DNA of 64,000 nt from Tricholoma matsutake (lineage: Eukaryota; Basidiomycota; Agaricomycetes; Agaricales; Tricholomataceae): assembly GCA_026075535.2 (NCBI GenBank), contig AP026550.1:4216001-4280000 (forward strand), in the 5' to 3' direction. The position numbers and the translations under genes are program-made. How positions within the stretch are numbered: the stretch's first letter is position 1; every line of letters starts with the position of its first letter. Under the pieces are notes generated by a model, which saw only the letters and a program-made list of their open reading frames with translations, did no database searches and was not told the DNA's origin. Of this stretch, positions 21,391 through 31,743 are shown piece by piece.

Positions 21391-23640
21391 TTTGATGACA
21401 TTTTGGCAGACTGTGCAAAAGGAAAGGTCTGGGGAAAGATAGATATGACAAACTCATTCTTCCAGACCTTGGTGAACCCAGAACATGTGAAGTACACGGT
21501 GACATTGACACCATTCAGACTGTGGGAATGGGTGGTGATGCCCATGGGGATGAGAAACTCACTGGCCACTCACCAGTGATGCATTATGTTGGCACTGTGA
21601 GAGCTGATAGGAAAGATCTGTCATGTGTACTTGGACGACATCATAATTTGGTTGGCAAGCTTGGCAGAGCACAAGAAGAATGTGGCTATCATTCTGGAGG
21701 CACTGACAAAAGCACAACTGTATTGTTCAATGAAAAAGTTGTCTCTGTTTGCAATGCAAATCAATTTCTTGGGACATCATATTTCAGAGCAGGGTATTGA
21801 GGCGGATAACGAGAAGGTGATGAGGATCCTGCAATGGCCTGCTCTGAAAATGGCCAAGCATGTGCGTCAATTTTTAGGATTAGTGAGATACATCACCCAT
21901 TTCTTGCCATCCCTGGCGGAACACACAACGATACTCATGCCATTAACATGGAAGGAATGCAACACATCATTCCCAGCATGGACAAATGCACACCAATACA
22001 CATTTGAGGAGATAAAGAGGCTGGTTGTGAGTAGGGATTGCTTAACAACTATAGAACATGAGATGCCAGGTGAAAACAAGATTTTTGTGATGTGTGATGC
22101 TAGCAAATGACATACAGGAGTGGTTTTAGCTTTTGGGCCAACATGGGAGATGGAGAGGCCAGTGGCTTTTGAAAGCAGGCAACCGAATAATGCAGAGCAA
22201 AACTACCCCATGCATGAGCAGGAGATGTTGTCCATATTGAGGGTGATGCAGAAATGGAGGGTGGATTTGCTGGGCTCCCACATCAACATATTCACCGACC
22301 ACAAAACATTGCAGAACTTCAACTACCAGAGGGATTTGTCACAGTGACAGGCGAGGTGGATGGAGTACCTCTCACAGTATGAATATACAATCACGTACAT
22401 CAACAGCGACTCCAACACCATGGCAGATGCACTGTCAAGTCTGCCAGACAGTGTGGACAAACAGGAGCTGGAAATTAATGTGGCAGCAATTTTCTCCATT
22501 GGGAGCGATCCGAAACTGATCAGGCGAGTAAAGAAAGGGTACCGGCAGGATAGCTGGTGTAATAGTATCCTTGACAACTTGAAGCAAGGCACATTGGATG
22601 AAAAATTGGGGATATCATTGAGGAATGGATTGCTGTTTACAGGGGAATGGCTCATCATTCCGAGGTACAAGCATCTACACAAACATTTATTTCAACTAGT
22701 GCACAACAATTTGGGGCATTTGGGCACAAGCAAGTCTTATGTGAGCCTGAAAGATGGGTTCTATTGGCCACACATGAGGAAGAACCTAGTAGAAGGCTAT
22801 GCACCATCGTGCCCAGATTGCCAATGGAATAAACTGAGGGCTTCATGACTGGCAGGACCATTGCATCCATTACTGGTACCTGATAGACGCTTCGAGTCAA
22901 TAGCAGTGGATTTTGTGGGGCCGTTACCTGTTGATGATGGGTATAATGCCATTGTGACAATGACTGACTGCCTAGGGGTGGATCTACAACTGGCACCATG
23001 TAGAACAGAGATGACCGCGGAGGAGTTCACAGTGTTTTTTTTTGACAAATGGTATTGCAAAAATGGATGCCCTGGGGAGATCGTCAGTGATCAAGACAAT
23101 ATTTTTGTATCCAGATTCAGGAAGGCAATGATGAAGCTCACAGGGATCCAGCATAAGATGTCGACTGCATATCACCTGGAGACAGATAGAGCATCTGAGC
23201 AGACCAACAAAACTATGATACAAGTGTTGCATTTTCATGTGGAGCGCAACCAGTCGGGATGGGTAAGAGCCTTGCCAAAGGTGCATTTCGATATCATGAA
23301 CATGCCAAATGCATCGACAGGCCTGTCAGGGTTTGTGTTGAATACTGGGAGAGCACCTAGGCTGATTCCCCCTTTGTTGACAAGGGAGGGAGAGGAGATG
23401 GAAGTGGCAGAGACATTGATTGAGAGGATGGAGCTGTTGACAGAGGAGGCTAGGGACTCATTACTTGCAGCAAAACTATCACAGGCACATCACGCAAACA
23501 CCCATAGAGGAGCAGATCCAAAATTTAATGTTGGGGATAAAGTCATGTTGGCTACAGGACACCGACACTGTGATTACATGCAAAAGAAGAGTGGAAGGGT
23601 AGCAAAGTTCATGCCGAGGTATGATGGACCATATGAAATT
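21391..23640 (+). pseudogene. gypsy #1 pol remnant (RT, RNase H, integrase), first part
   Basis: One reading frame carries RT from FDDILADC (KIDMTNSFFQ, WVVMPMGM, then YLDDIIIW as the catalytic box) through RNase H (FVMCDASK, FTDHKTLQNF, ADALSSLP) to integrase. The integrase zinc site is H-H-C-C (HNNLGHLG..., CPDC), and the catalytic triad lies in AVDFVGPLP, IVSDQDN and SEQTNKT. In-frame stops at about 21577, 21598, 22108, 22345 and 22846 are all TGA, each where relatives have Arg. No frameshift is seen. The copia element enters just after YDGPYEI. Confidence 0.8.
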
Positions 23641-23645
23641 ACTCA

Positions 23646-24013
23646 TGTTGGGATGCAAACCATAGGAACCAGCAGAGTTGCATGCAGTGCAATGACATGT
23701 CGATGTGAAATTCACATGGAGTTTATGAAGGTTTCACGACTCATTATTTTCTGTCTCATGGACTCATTTAAAAAAAAGATTGTAGCCTACATACTGTACA
23801 GCCTGAGGGCTATTCTCGTAGTTACATAAAGTATATAAAAACCTACCTACTTCATAGTGTAAACCTCAGTCCATTCTATGCTGACTGAGGTGAGAACTTC
23901 AACCTACCATTTACTTATTCTTACTAACTTCTCGTAGTATTTGATTCCATTAGGTACTACTTTAACATGACAATATAGTCCGTTCTATGCTGACTGAGTA
24001 TTTGATTCCATTA
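23646..24013 (+). repeat. 5' LTR of the copia element
   Basis: Begins tgttgggatg and ends gattccatta (TG...TA). tatataaaa at about 23834-23842 is a likely TATA box. It contains two copies of a ccattctatgctgactgag-like motif and two of gtatttgattccatta. About 16 positions differ from the 3' LTR, all of CG/TG/CA type. Confidence 0.93.
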
Positions 24014-24025
24014 GGTTATGGGCCC
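24014..24025 (+). promoter_or_regulatory. Primer binding site for a half-tRNA (initiator Met)
   Basis: Directly after the LTR stands ggttatgggccc. Its complement gggcccataacc is the anticodon stem-loop of eukaryotic initiator tRNA-Met, with the CAT anticodon inside. This matches the half-tRNA priming known for Drosophila copia and yeast Ty5, rather than priming from a tRNA 3' end. Confidence 0.75.
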
Positions 24026-24101
24026 TGATCTCAGCGTTTAAAAACAAGAATTAACCCCTGCTCAAAACAATTCCATACAACTCTATCCACACAACTATAC
24101 T

Positions 24102-27100
24102 ATGTCTTCAACAACAAAACTCGGAGACAAATTTCTATGTGTTCCTAAACTCGATGTCGCTGGTACGAATTGGGTTATATACAAGGACCATTTTCTTTGG
24201 TCGATTGATGCACGTGGGCTTCTCGAGCATATTGATGGCTTGGAACAGCAACCTATCGATCCCATTGACCGTACTGTGACCTCAGTGCTAAGCGCTGATG
24301 AACAGGTTGCAGAGGCAGGGTGGAAGAAGTTACTAAAAGCTTGGAAACAAGGCAAAGCTATTGTCAAGCAGCAGATTGCAGGAACAATTCCAGATTCACT
24401 ATTTATGAAGATCTGTGGGCATGAGACTGCCAAGGAGATCTGGGATGCATTGGTGAACGACTTCCAGAACAAATCTCAGATGGTATCAGTCGACCTGCAC
24501 TGCCAACTTCAGGAAGAGAAGTGCCTGGAGAAAGGAGATGTCAGAGTTCATTTTTCGAAGCTTCGAACCATGCGAGAGGATCTTGCCTTGATGGGATGTC
24601 CACCCACTGAACCAGACTTTTACGCAATCATTCTCGGATCTCTTCCCCCATCATACGACCCCTATATCTCCGCAGTAAATGCCACATCAAGTGTTCTTGG
24701 CACAACCCTCTTGGCTGATGATTTAATGCTCACAGTCACCAAAGAGTATGAACGTTGAGTCATGAAATCCAAGAATGGCAAGAAGGAGGAGAATGCTGCC
24801 TTTTCTGTGAGCGACTCGAAGGCCAAGTCAAAGAAGAACATTGAGTGCTTCAACTGTGGCAAGAAGAGTCACAAAAAGCCAGACTGCTGGGTGGCGGGGG
24901 GAGGAAAAGAAGGCCAAGGACCTAACCAGAAGGGGAAGGGAAAGGCCAAAGAAACTGCTGCTGCTGCAAAAGAGAAGTCAAAGTCAAAAGAAGAAGAGAA
25001 GGAGGAGGCATGGGTTGCGATAGCCAAGGCTAATGTCGCAGACTTCGATGATGAAGGTCTGGATGTGTTTGCAGGACTTGCAGATGATGAGTCACCCTGC
25101 TCTAGCTTGGAAGAAGACACAGCCTCAGATTACTCCTCAGACTTTGATGACTTGTTCAAAGACTTGGACAGTCTGTCGGACACCACCAACAACTCAAACA
25201 TAGCAGATGATGATGACATGCCAGGGCTGCAAGAAGTATCAGACTCTTCAGACAATGAGGATGATATGCCAGGTCTTCAGGAAGTCTCAGACTCATCAGA
25301 TGATGAGGACGACGAGGGTGATGAGGATGACGAGGTCGACAATTTAGGGTTTGCCGACACTCCCATTCCTACACCTAATCCTGTTGACGATGAAGCCTAT
25401 ACTCGAACCTTTGACTATGCCATGCTTACAGAAAGCGGAGGGAAGCATCTGTTGGAAGTCGAACTTTATGACTCTGGCGCTTCACGTCATATGTCCAGCT
25501 ATCGTAACAGATTCATCAACTTCCAGACAATCACACCTAAAACTATCACCGCTGCTGACAAGTGCTCGTTCAATGCGATCGGTCAGGGAGACATGTATGT
25601 CAATGTCCCCGATGGTTCAACAACATCCAGGGTTCTGCTGAAGGATGTCTTGTATGCACCTACTATGGGTGTAACACTGGTGTTGATCAGCTGGATTACA
25701 AAAGCTGGATCAACTGTGGTCTTCTCAGGTAACATGTGCAAGATCTTCGATAAGGATTGAAAGGCTATTGGGAAGATTGAGGTGGATGGCAGACTTTATC
25801 GCGTCTACCAGGGACACCGCCCGGACTCCACGGAGTTTGCTGGGAAGGCGAAAGAGGTTTTGACCATTGACAAGCTTCACCACCATATGGGTCATGTTTC
25901 CCACAGCGCTGCAAGGGCATTGGTGCAGAAGAAACCTGTGTTGGGTATCAAACTTGATGAGTCAAGTGAGGCCACAATCTGTGAGTCTTGCGAGTGGGCA
26001 AAAGGGGTGTGGAAGGAGATTTAGAAGACCCATGATGGGGATCATGCTGCAGCGATTGGCGACGAAGTGCATTCAGACTTGTGGGGACCTGCTCCTGTCG
26101 AGACTATCAATCGGAAAGAATACTACGTCAGTTTCACTGATGATCACAGCCAATACACTCACCTCTTCCTTCTTTGTACCAAAGATGAGACCTTCGACGC
26201 CTACGTGACCTATGAGGCATTGATGAAAACACAATACAATGTTCAGGTCAAGAAACTGCACATGGATTGAGGGGGAGAATATCTTAGTAACAAGTTCTCT
26301 GACCACCTTGCCAAGGCGGGAACTGTTCGTCATCTCACTGTGCATGACACCCCAGAATATAATGGTGTCGCTGAACACCTCAATCACACCCTACTTGTAA
26401 AGATTTGAGCGATGCTTCACGATAGTGGGCTCCCGAAGTTCTTGTGGGGGGAAGCTGCCCACCATGTGGTCTACTTAAAGAACTGGACATGGACCTGAGC
26501 CCTTGACAACACCACTCCTCACGAAATCTTGACAGGGGAGAAGCCGGATCTGTCAGACTTACATCCATGGGGATGCCATATCGGACGTTGGGTGGGGTTT
26601 GACCTTGAGAGCAATGCACACAGGGTCTACTGGGAAGGGAGGCAGTTGATAACAGTTGACCACAGCATGAGGTTCAACTTCAAGGAAGAACTCACAGAAG
26701 GTGTACCGCTTGAGGGGGAGTGGGATGTGGAGGATGATAGCAATCAGTCACCTTCATGTTCATATCCAAAAGCTTCCATTGAAGAAATTCCTGACCCAGA
26801 TGCACCGAGCGGGCCACTCAACAAAGCTCTGGAAGTCACAGCCAAACCCAAAATCCAAGAAAAGCATGTACAAAAACCATCAAGTTATGTATGACAGTTC
26901 CAGGAGGGTGAAGGAGTGACAAGTGCAAGACCTAGTGATAGCCTGTTACCTAAGGGGATACAGGAGGCAGCGGAGGTGGCAGATGAGTGGGAGATGGTGA
27001 GTGTGGAAGATTTCGCGATGGCGACAGTAACCGAAGCTTCTGAGGGAATCATGCCATCATACAAGGAGGTGAAGAAGCGCCCAGATTGGCCGAAATGGCA

Positions 27101-28613
27101 GGAGGCCATCAAAGTTGAGCTTCAGAACCTCAAGATGAACGGTACCTGGGAGCTGGTAGAGAGACCAAGTGGGGGGAATGTGGTCGACAGCAAATGGGTT
27201 TTTCGAATCAAGAAGAATGCGGCAGGGGAGATTGAGAAGTATAAAGCACGTCTGGTAGTGAGGGGGTTCACTCAAATTTATGGGGTGGACTATTATGAAA
27301 CTTACGCACCTGTGGCAAAGCTGGCAACATTCTGACTCATCACCGTGATCACTGCCCGAAACGGCTGGCCACTCGACTCATTCGATTTTGACAGCGCGTA
27401 CTTAAATTCATTGCTTGGGGACGAGTTGATTTACCTCAAACAACCACCCAATCATGACAACCCCTCAAAGCCTCGGGTGACATGGGTATGGAAGCTTATC
27501 AAAACCATCTATGGGTTGCGTCAGGGAGCGAAAAATTGGTATGATGCGTTAACTCAAGCACTTACCAAATTAGGCTTCAAACAATCGGAGGCTGATCATG
27601 GGCTCTTCTTCAAGGAGGAAGGGGGCCAGTTGGTGATTCTTGCAATACAGGTTGATGATTGCTTGATGACCAGGAGTACAACAAAGCTGGTAGCAAAGGT
27701 TGAGATTGATCTGAATGAAAAGTACAAACTCACAGACCTAGGACCTGCAAACTGGCTCCTTGGTATCAAGATCAACCAAAACCTCGCAGAACACACGGTA
27801 GCACTCTCACAACATGCCTACATCGAATCCATCCTGACCAGATTCAACTTCAATGATTTAAAACCCTCGTCGACTCCCATGGATCCAAATGCACAACTCA
27901 CTGTGTCGCAATCCCCTTCAAAGCTTGAGGATCTTGCTAGGATGTGAAACGTGCCTTATCGTGAGGCCATTGGATCACTTATGTATGCGGTGATGGGAAC
28001 TCGACCAGACATTGCGTTTGCTGTGTCAACCGTGTCTCAATTCTCACAGAACTTGGGCTGGGAGCACTGGGAGGCTGTGAAGTGCATCTTTTGCTACCTG
28101 AAGGGAGCAAAGGACTTGGAGCTGGTGTATGGTGGTGATAAACGAGGACTGGTGGGGTATACAGATGCAGATGGGGCTTCTCAAGAGCAAAGATGGGCAA
28201 TTTCGGGGTATGTCTTCATGATTGATGGAGGAGCTGTTTCCTGGTCTTCGAAAAAGCAGGAACTCATCACGCTATCCACAATGGAGGCCGAATATGTCAC
28301 TGCAACTCACGCCGCAAAAGAGGCGATGTGGCTGCGCCGTCTTATCTCCAAAGTTTTTGGAACCCTCAACAATCCTACAACCCTATTTAGTGACAGCCAA
28401 TCTGCAATTGCACTCACAAAAGACAGCCATTACCATGCCCGAACAAAACACTTCGATATTTGGTACCATTACATCCGGTACATTGTTGAGGCTGGCCACA
28501 TCAAACTCATCTACTGCCCTACCCATGAGATGACAGCCGATGTTCTCACGAAAGTGCTGCCTAGCGCAAAGGTGAAGCACTTTGTGAGTGCCCTTGGACT
28601 TGCAACAGTTTGA
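24102..28613 (+). pseudogene. copia Gag-Pol polyprotein, interrupted by nine stop codons
   Basis: One frame of 1,503 codons. Order: Gag (LDVAGTNWVIYKDHF start; zinc knuckle CFNCGKKSHKKPDCW), an acidic linker with a duplicated DMPGLQEVSDSSD unit, aspartic protease (YDSGASRHM), integrase (zinc site from HHHMGHVS to CESC; SDLWGP; PEYNGVAEH), reverse transcriptase (SKWVFRIKK, YAPVAKLATF, active box VDDCL) and RNase H (YTDADGA, WSSKKQELITLSTMEAEY, TKHFDIWYHYIR). That is the copia order, with integrase before RT. Internal stops start at 24756, 25758, 26022, 26268, 26406, 26496, 26892, 27333 and 27945. Eight are TGA where Arg fits and one (26022) is TAG. No frameshift is seen, so the copy is dead by stops only. 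Confidence 0.9.
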
Positions 28614-28620
28614 GGGGGAG

Positions 28621-28988
28621 TGTTGGGATGCAAACTGTAGGAACCGGCGGAGTTGCATGCAGTGCAACGACGCGTCGATGTGAAATTCACACGGAGTTTA
28701 TGAAGGTTTCGCGACTTGTTATTTTCTGTCTCATGGACTCATTTAAAAAAAAGATTGTAGCCTACATACTGTACAGCCTGAGGGCTATTCTCGTAGTTAC
28801 ATAAAGTATATAAAAACCTACCTACTTCATAGTGTAAACCTCAGTCCATTCTATGCTGACTGAGGTGAGAACTTCAACCTACTGTTTACTTATTCTTACT
28901 AACTTCTCATAGTATTTGATTCCATTAGGTACTACTTTAATGTGACAATATAGTCCGTTCTATGCTGACTGAGTATTTGATTCCATTA
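28621..28988 (+). repeat. 3' LTR of the copia element
   Basis: Same length and borders as the 5' copy. It keeps more intact CG sites near its start than the 5' copy does (cggcgg, cgacgcgtcg against cagcag, tgacatgtcg). Confidence 0.93.
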
Positions 28989-28993
28989 ACTCA

Positions 28994-29320
28994 TTTGTTT
29001 CCAGACAGTTCTGATTACACTCTCGCATTACCACTGTCATCAAAAACTTTCCCAACATTCCATAGTTCCCACCTCTGGCCATTCGTGCCCAATGATGATT
29101 TGATGTACCCAGGATGGACACTGGCAAAACCAGGTCCAATCGTACCAGAGGATGGAGGCACAGAGTATTTCATCGAAAAGATCCTGGACAAGCGTCTGAG
29201 AGTGAGAGGGAAACAGTACCTTGTCTGATGGCAAGGGTACAGCGTGGAGCATGACTTGTGGTTACCACACAGCAAATTACTGGAGACAGAAGCGTTGGAG
29301 AAATATGAGGGACAGAATTG
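28994..29320 (+). pseudogene. gypsy #1 pol remnant, chromodomain end
   Basis: Picks up the integrase C-terminal region of element #1 after the copia insertion: FHSSHLWPFVPND, then KPGPIVPEDGGTEYFIEKILDKR, RGKQYLV, a TGA at 29226, WQGYSVEHDLWLP and EALEKYEG. The EYFIxxIL...YLVRWxGY...WLP pattern is a chromodomain and matches the end of element #3 on the other strand. Confidence 0.75.
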
Positions 29321-29340
29321 AGATGATGTTTTTGTTGGAA

Positions 29341-29572
29341 TGTTGGTGAGCGTAAGAGATTCTCTCTTACCAGCTCACATTCTCATATTCACAACCTGCA
29401 TACCTGCTTACATAACATTCACAGTCACACCTTAGATTCATGATCACGTGTAGAAGAACCCTATTGTAATTGATTAGCAATACCTTACTTACTTCTTCTT
29501 GAATCCAGACTATTTTCCAGTTTACACACATTTCCTCATATCTCTGAGTGTTTGAAGGAGAACTTCATTCCA
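29341..29572 (+). repeat. 3' LTR of gypsy #1
   Basis: Starts tgttggtgag after a purine-rich stretch and ends aacttcattcca. The order of short motifs (a gtaagagattctctcttac inverted repeat near the start, cttgaatcca, ctctgagtgttt) follows the LTR of element #3. It has no partner LTR here, so the borders are approximate. Confidence 0.5.
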
Positions 29573-29696
29573 GCCAACCCCAGATCAGAAGAACTACATT
29601 TCACAGCCACACACCCTTATTTGCATTCCAATGGGGAGGTGCACCCCTCTCAACACAAGCCTCCAGATAGATTGCAATGGTGCTGCAAGAGCATAT

Positions 29697-30465
29697 TGTT
29701 ACAATTTTCCTTGTAACTCATGGAACCCAACCGACCCAACCGACCCAACGATCCCCTCCAGACAGGAGGCACTCCATGATTCATGCCTAGGGCATGACCT
29801 TGACACCAGACACACACACGATGCATGCCGACTGCATGCATTCGATCCCCTTCCCGAGGAAGGCACCCTTGACGCATGGTGACTCCATGCACCCAAACCT
29901 ACTCCCACACATGCTGTGATATGACAACCTCTTGACATGAGGTCTGTGACGTCGGACTCTCACGATCGACATGCTGCACCACAGCATGTCCTTGACATCA
30001 GATCCTTGACATCGGATCTGTGACATCGGACACCTCATGCTAGGCATGAGGCTTATCTCTTATTGTTTCCTGACATACTGCGCCGCAGCACTCCATGACA
30101 TCAGATGCCTCATGCAAGGCATGAGGGCTATTGTTTCTATTCTTACTTGATACACATCTACCTTTCTGATTGGATGATAAGGACCTCCCTTGTAGTATAA
30201 GTACTGCAACTCGTAGTAGGGATGTCCTTAGTTTAGATCTAGGCAATCTACAGCTTTAACTTGTGAACTCGCAAACTTACTCAAAACCACTAAGGAAGCC
30301 CCTTAGTGCGTGAACCCGAACAACTCTATGCAGAAGGCCTGCTAGAGTGCACTATCTCTCTTACGTCGGACGCTCCGAGTAAGACTAGTGCCGAACGACT
30401 TGTCGAGGAAGCACCTTGCCAAACGACATTGACTAGATCGAGTGGTTGAGGCTTTGCCCTTAACA
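29697..30465 (+). repeat. 5' LTR of gypsy #2
   Basis: Starts tgttacaatt and ends gcccttaaca (TG...CA). The left two-thirds are full of short inverted repeats (cctcatgctaggcatgagg, catgctgcaccacagcatg, cctcatgcaaggcatgagg) and of gacatcgga-type words repeated about eight times. A 3-base indel accounts for the length difference from the 3' LTR. Confidence 0.93.
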
Positions 30466-30511
30466 TAAGATCTAAACTATCTGCTAGCCCACCTACCTAG
30501 GTGTAGGCAAT

Positions 30512-31678
30512 ATGTCTCGATATACACCACAGCGACCCAGGTCTAGACAAACCCCAGACCAACCACCAAGAGAAGCAGAACCACAGCCAGGTTCATCTTG
30601 GTACCGATACAATGGAAGACTAGTCCGTTACTCGACCCCAGCACAGTGTTGGTTCTATGGATCAACCGACAGACAACGAGGAGATTTCCTCATCGATGAA
30701 GACTTTGAACAACTGCACACACCTCCACCTGAAACATCCACCCGCTTCTTAACAGATGAAACCGACAACCTCTATAACGAGATGTCCGAACCCGCAACCA
30801 CACTGATGACATCCGTGAAGGACATTCAAATCCGATCACCAACAGACTTCTCAGGAGAGTGGACCAAGACTGCCAAGTTCCTGCAGGAGATAGACCTATA
30901 CCTGCGAATCAACGACCAGGTCTATGACACGAATGACAAGAAGATTATCTTCACGCTGTCCTTCATGAATGGAGGGACAGCAGCTGCCTGGGCGCAGGCA
31001 TTCGTCAACCAACACCAGTCCGAGGGACTCGGTGAATATGCAGACTTCCGACAGAAGGTCTTAGAGGCCTTCTCACCAATCGATGACGCCAGAATGGCAA
31101 AGACAGAGATCAAGAATCTCAAGCAAGGTTCAGGGAACCTTGAAGAATATGTGGTGAACTTCCGCATCCTGAAAGACAGGACGGGAATCACAGAAGATGC
31201 AGCCATGATCGAGTACTTCATGGATGGACTGCACCCCGAATTACTGAAGAGGGTACACACGATGGAAACGGTACCCAACACTCTCGAGGGCTGGATAAAG
31301 GCAGCCTCAAAATACAAAGGCCAATGGAAACGGGCCATGGCAATCCTGGGGAAGACAAGGCAGAACCAGAAGATGAAGGAAACAACAAAGAAAGGACAGC
31401 CCTCTCTTGACATCAACCGACTGACAAACCAAGAACATGTGGAACACCTCCGAAAGGGATTGTGTTTCATCTGCCACCAACCCGGACACCGATTGTCCGA
31501 CCACAAGGATGGAAAAGACCCTACCCAGACGGGGTCAGCGCCTCCTCCTTACCAAAACCACTTCACCCAGAAAAAGACTGGGGTGGACACCTACCAGAAG
31601 ATCCACATGATGCTGGATGAACTAGACAAAGAAGAAAAGGAACGAGCCCTCAACCTCATGGAGGAATTGGGTTTTTAG
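30512..31678 (+). CDS. gypsy #2 Gag protein
   Basis: Intact 388-codon ORF that starts 46 bases after the LTR. The middle part holds a retrotransposon gag fold (SGEWTKTAKFLQEIDLYLRI, then NGGTAAAWAQAFVNQH, ARMAKTEIKNLKQGSGNLEEY and FMDGLHPELLKRV). A zinc knuckle CFICHQPGHRLSDH follows, in which the last Cys of CCHC is replaced by His. It assembles the virus-like particle and binds RNA. Unlike pol, it has no in-frame stop. It ends in TAG at 31676, and the protease frame begins in another frame after a 65-base gap. Confidence 0.85.
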   Translation: MSRYTPQRPRSRQTPDQPPREAEPQPGSSWYRYNGRLVRYSTPAQCWFYGSTDRQRGDFLIDEDFEQLHTPPPETSTRFLTDETDNLYNEMSEPATTLMTSVKDIQIRSPTDFSGEWTKTAKFLQEIDLYLRINDQVYDTNDKKIIFTLSFMNGGTAAAWAQAFVNQHQSEGLGEYADFRQKVLEAFSPIDDARMAKTEIKNLKQGSGNLEEYVVNFRILKDRTGITEDAAMIEYFMDGLHPELLKRVHTMETVPNTLEGWIKAASKYKGQWKRAMAILGKTRQNQKMKETTKKGQPSLDINRLTNQEHVEHLRKGLCFICHQPGHRLSDHKDGKDPTQTGSAPPPYQNHFTQKKTGVDTYQKIHMMLDELDKEEKERALNLMEELGF

Positions 31679-31743
31679 AGCAGCGGCCTGATACGACGCC
31701 AGTCACCACTGAAATTTCTGTAGGGTCTGTACTCTTAGCTACC

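Larger units (their letters stand above)
23641..28993 (+). mobile_element. Complete Ty1/copia retrotransposon with 5 bp target duplication
   Basis: Two LTRs of 368 bases each (23646-24013 and 28621-28988) flank a single long polyprotein frame. The target duplication actca is present at 23641-23645 and 28989-28993, inside gypsy #1, which dates this insertion after that element. A primer site follows the 5' LTR and a polypurine tract (gagggggag, 28612-28620) precedes the 3' LTR. Confidence 0.95.
21391..29572 (+). mobile_element. Ty3/gypsy retrotransposon #1, 5'-truncated and split by a copia insertion
   Basis: Coding remains run from the middle of reverse transcriptase (about 21391) to the integrase C-terminus. 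They are interrupted at 23641 by the copia element and resume at 28994 with the chromodomain part and a 3' LTR (about 29341-29572). No 5' LTR, gag, protease or first third of reverse transcriptase remains, so the element cannot move by itself. Its LTR end (ctctgagtgtt...cattcca) resembles that of element #3, and the two integrases are clearly related. Confidence 0.8.
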
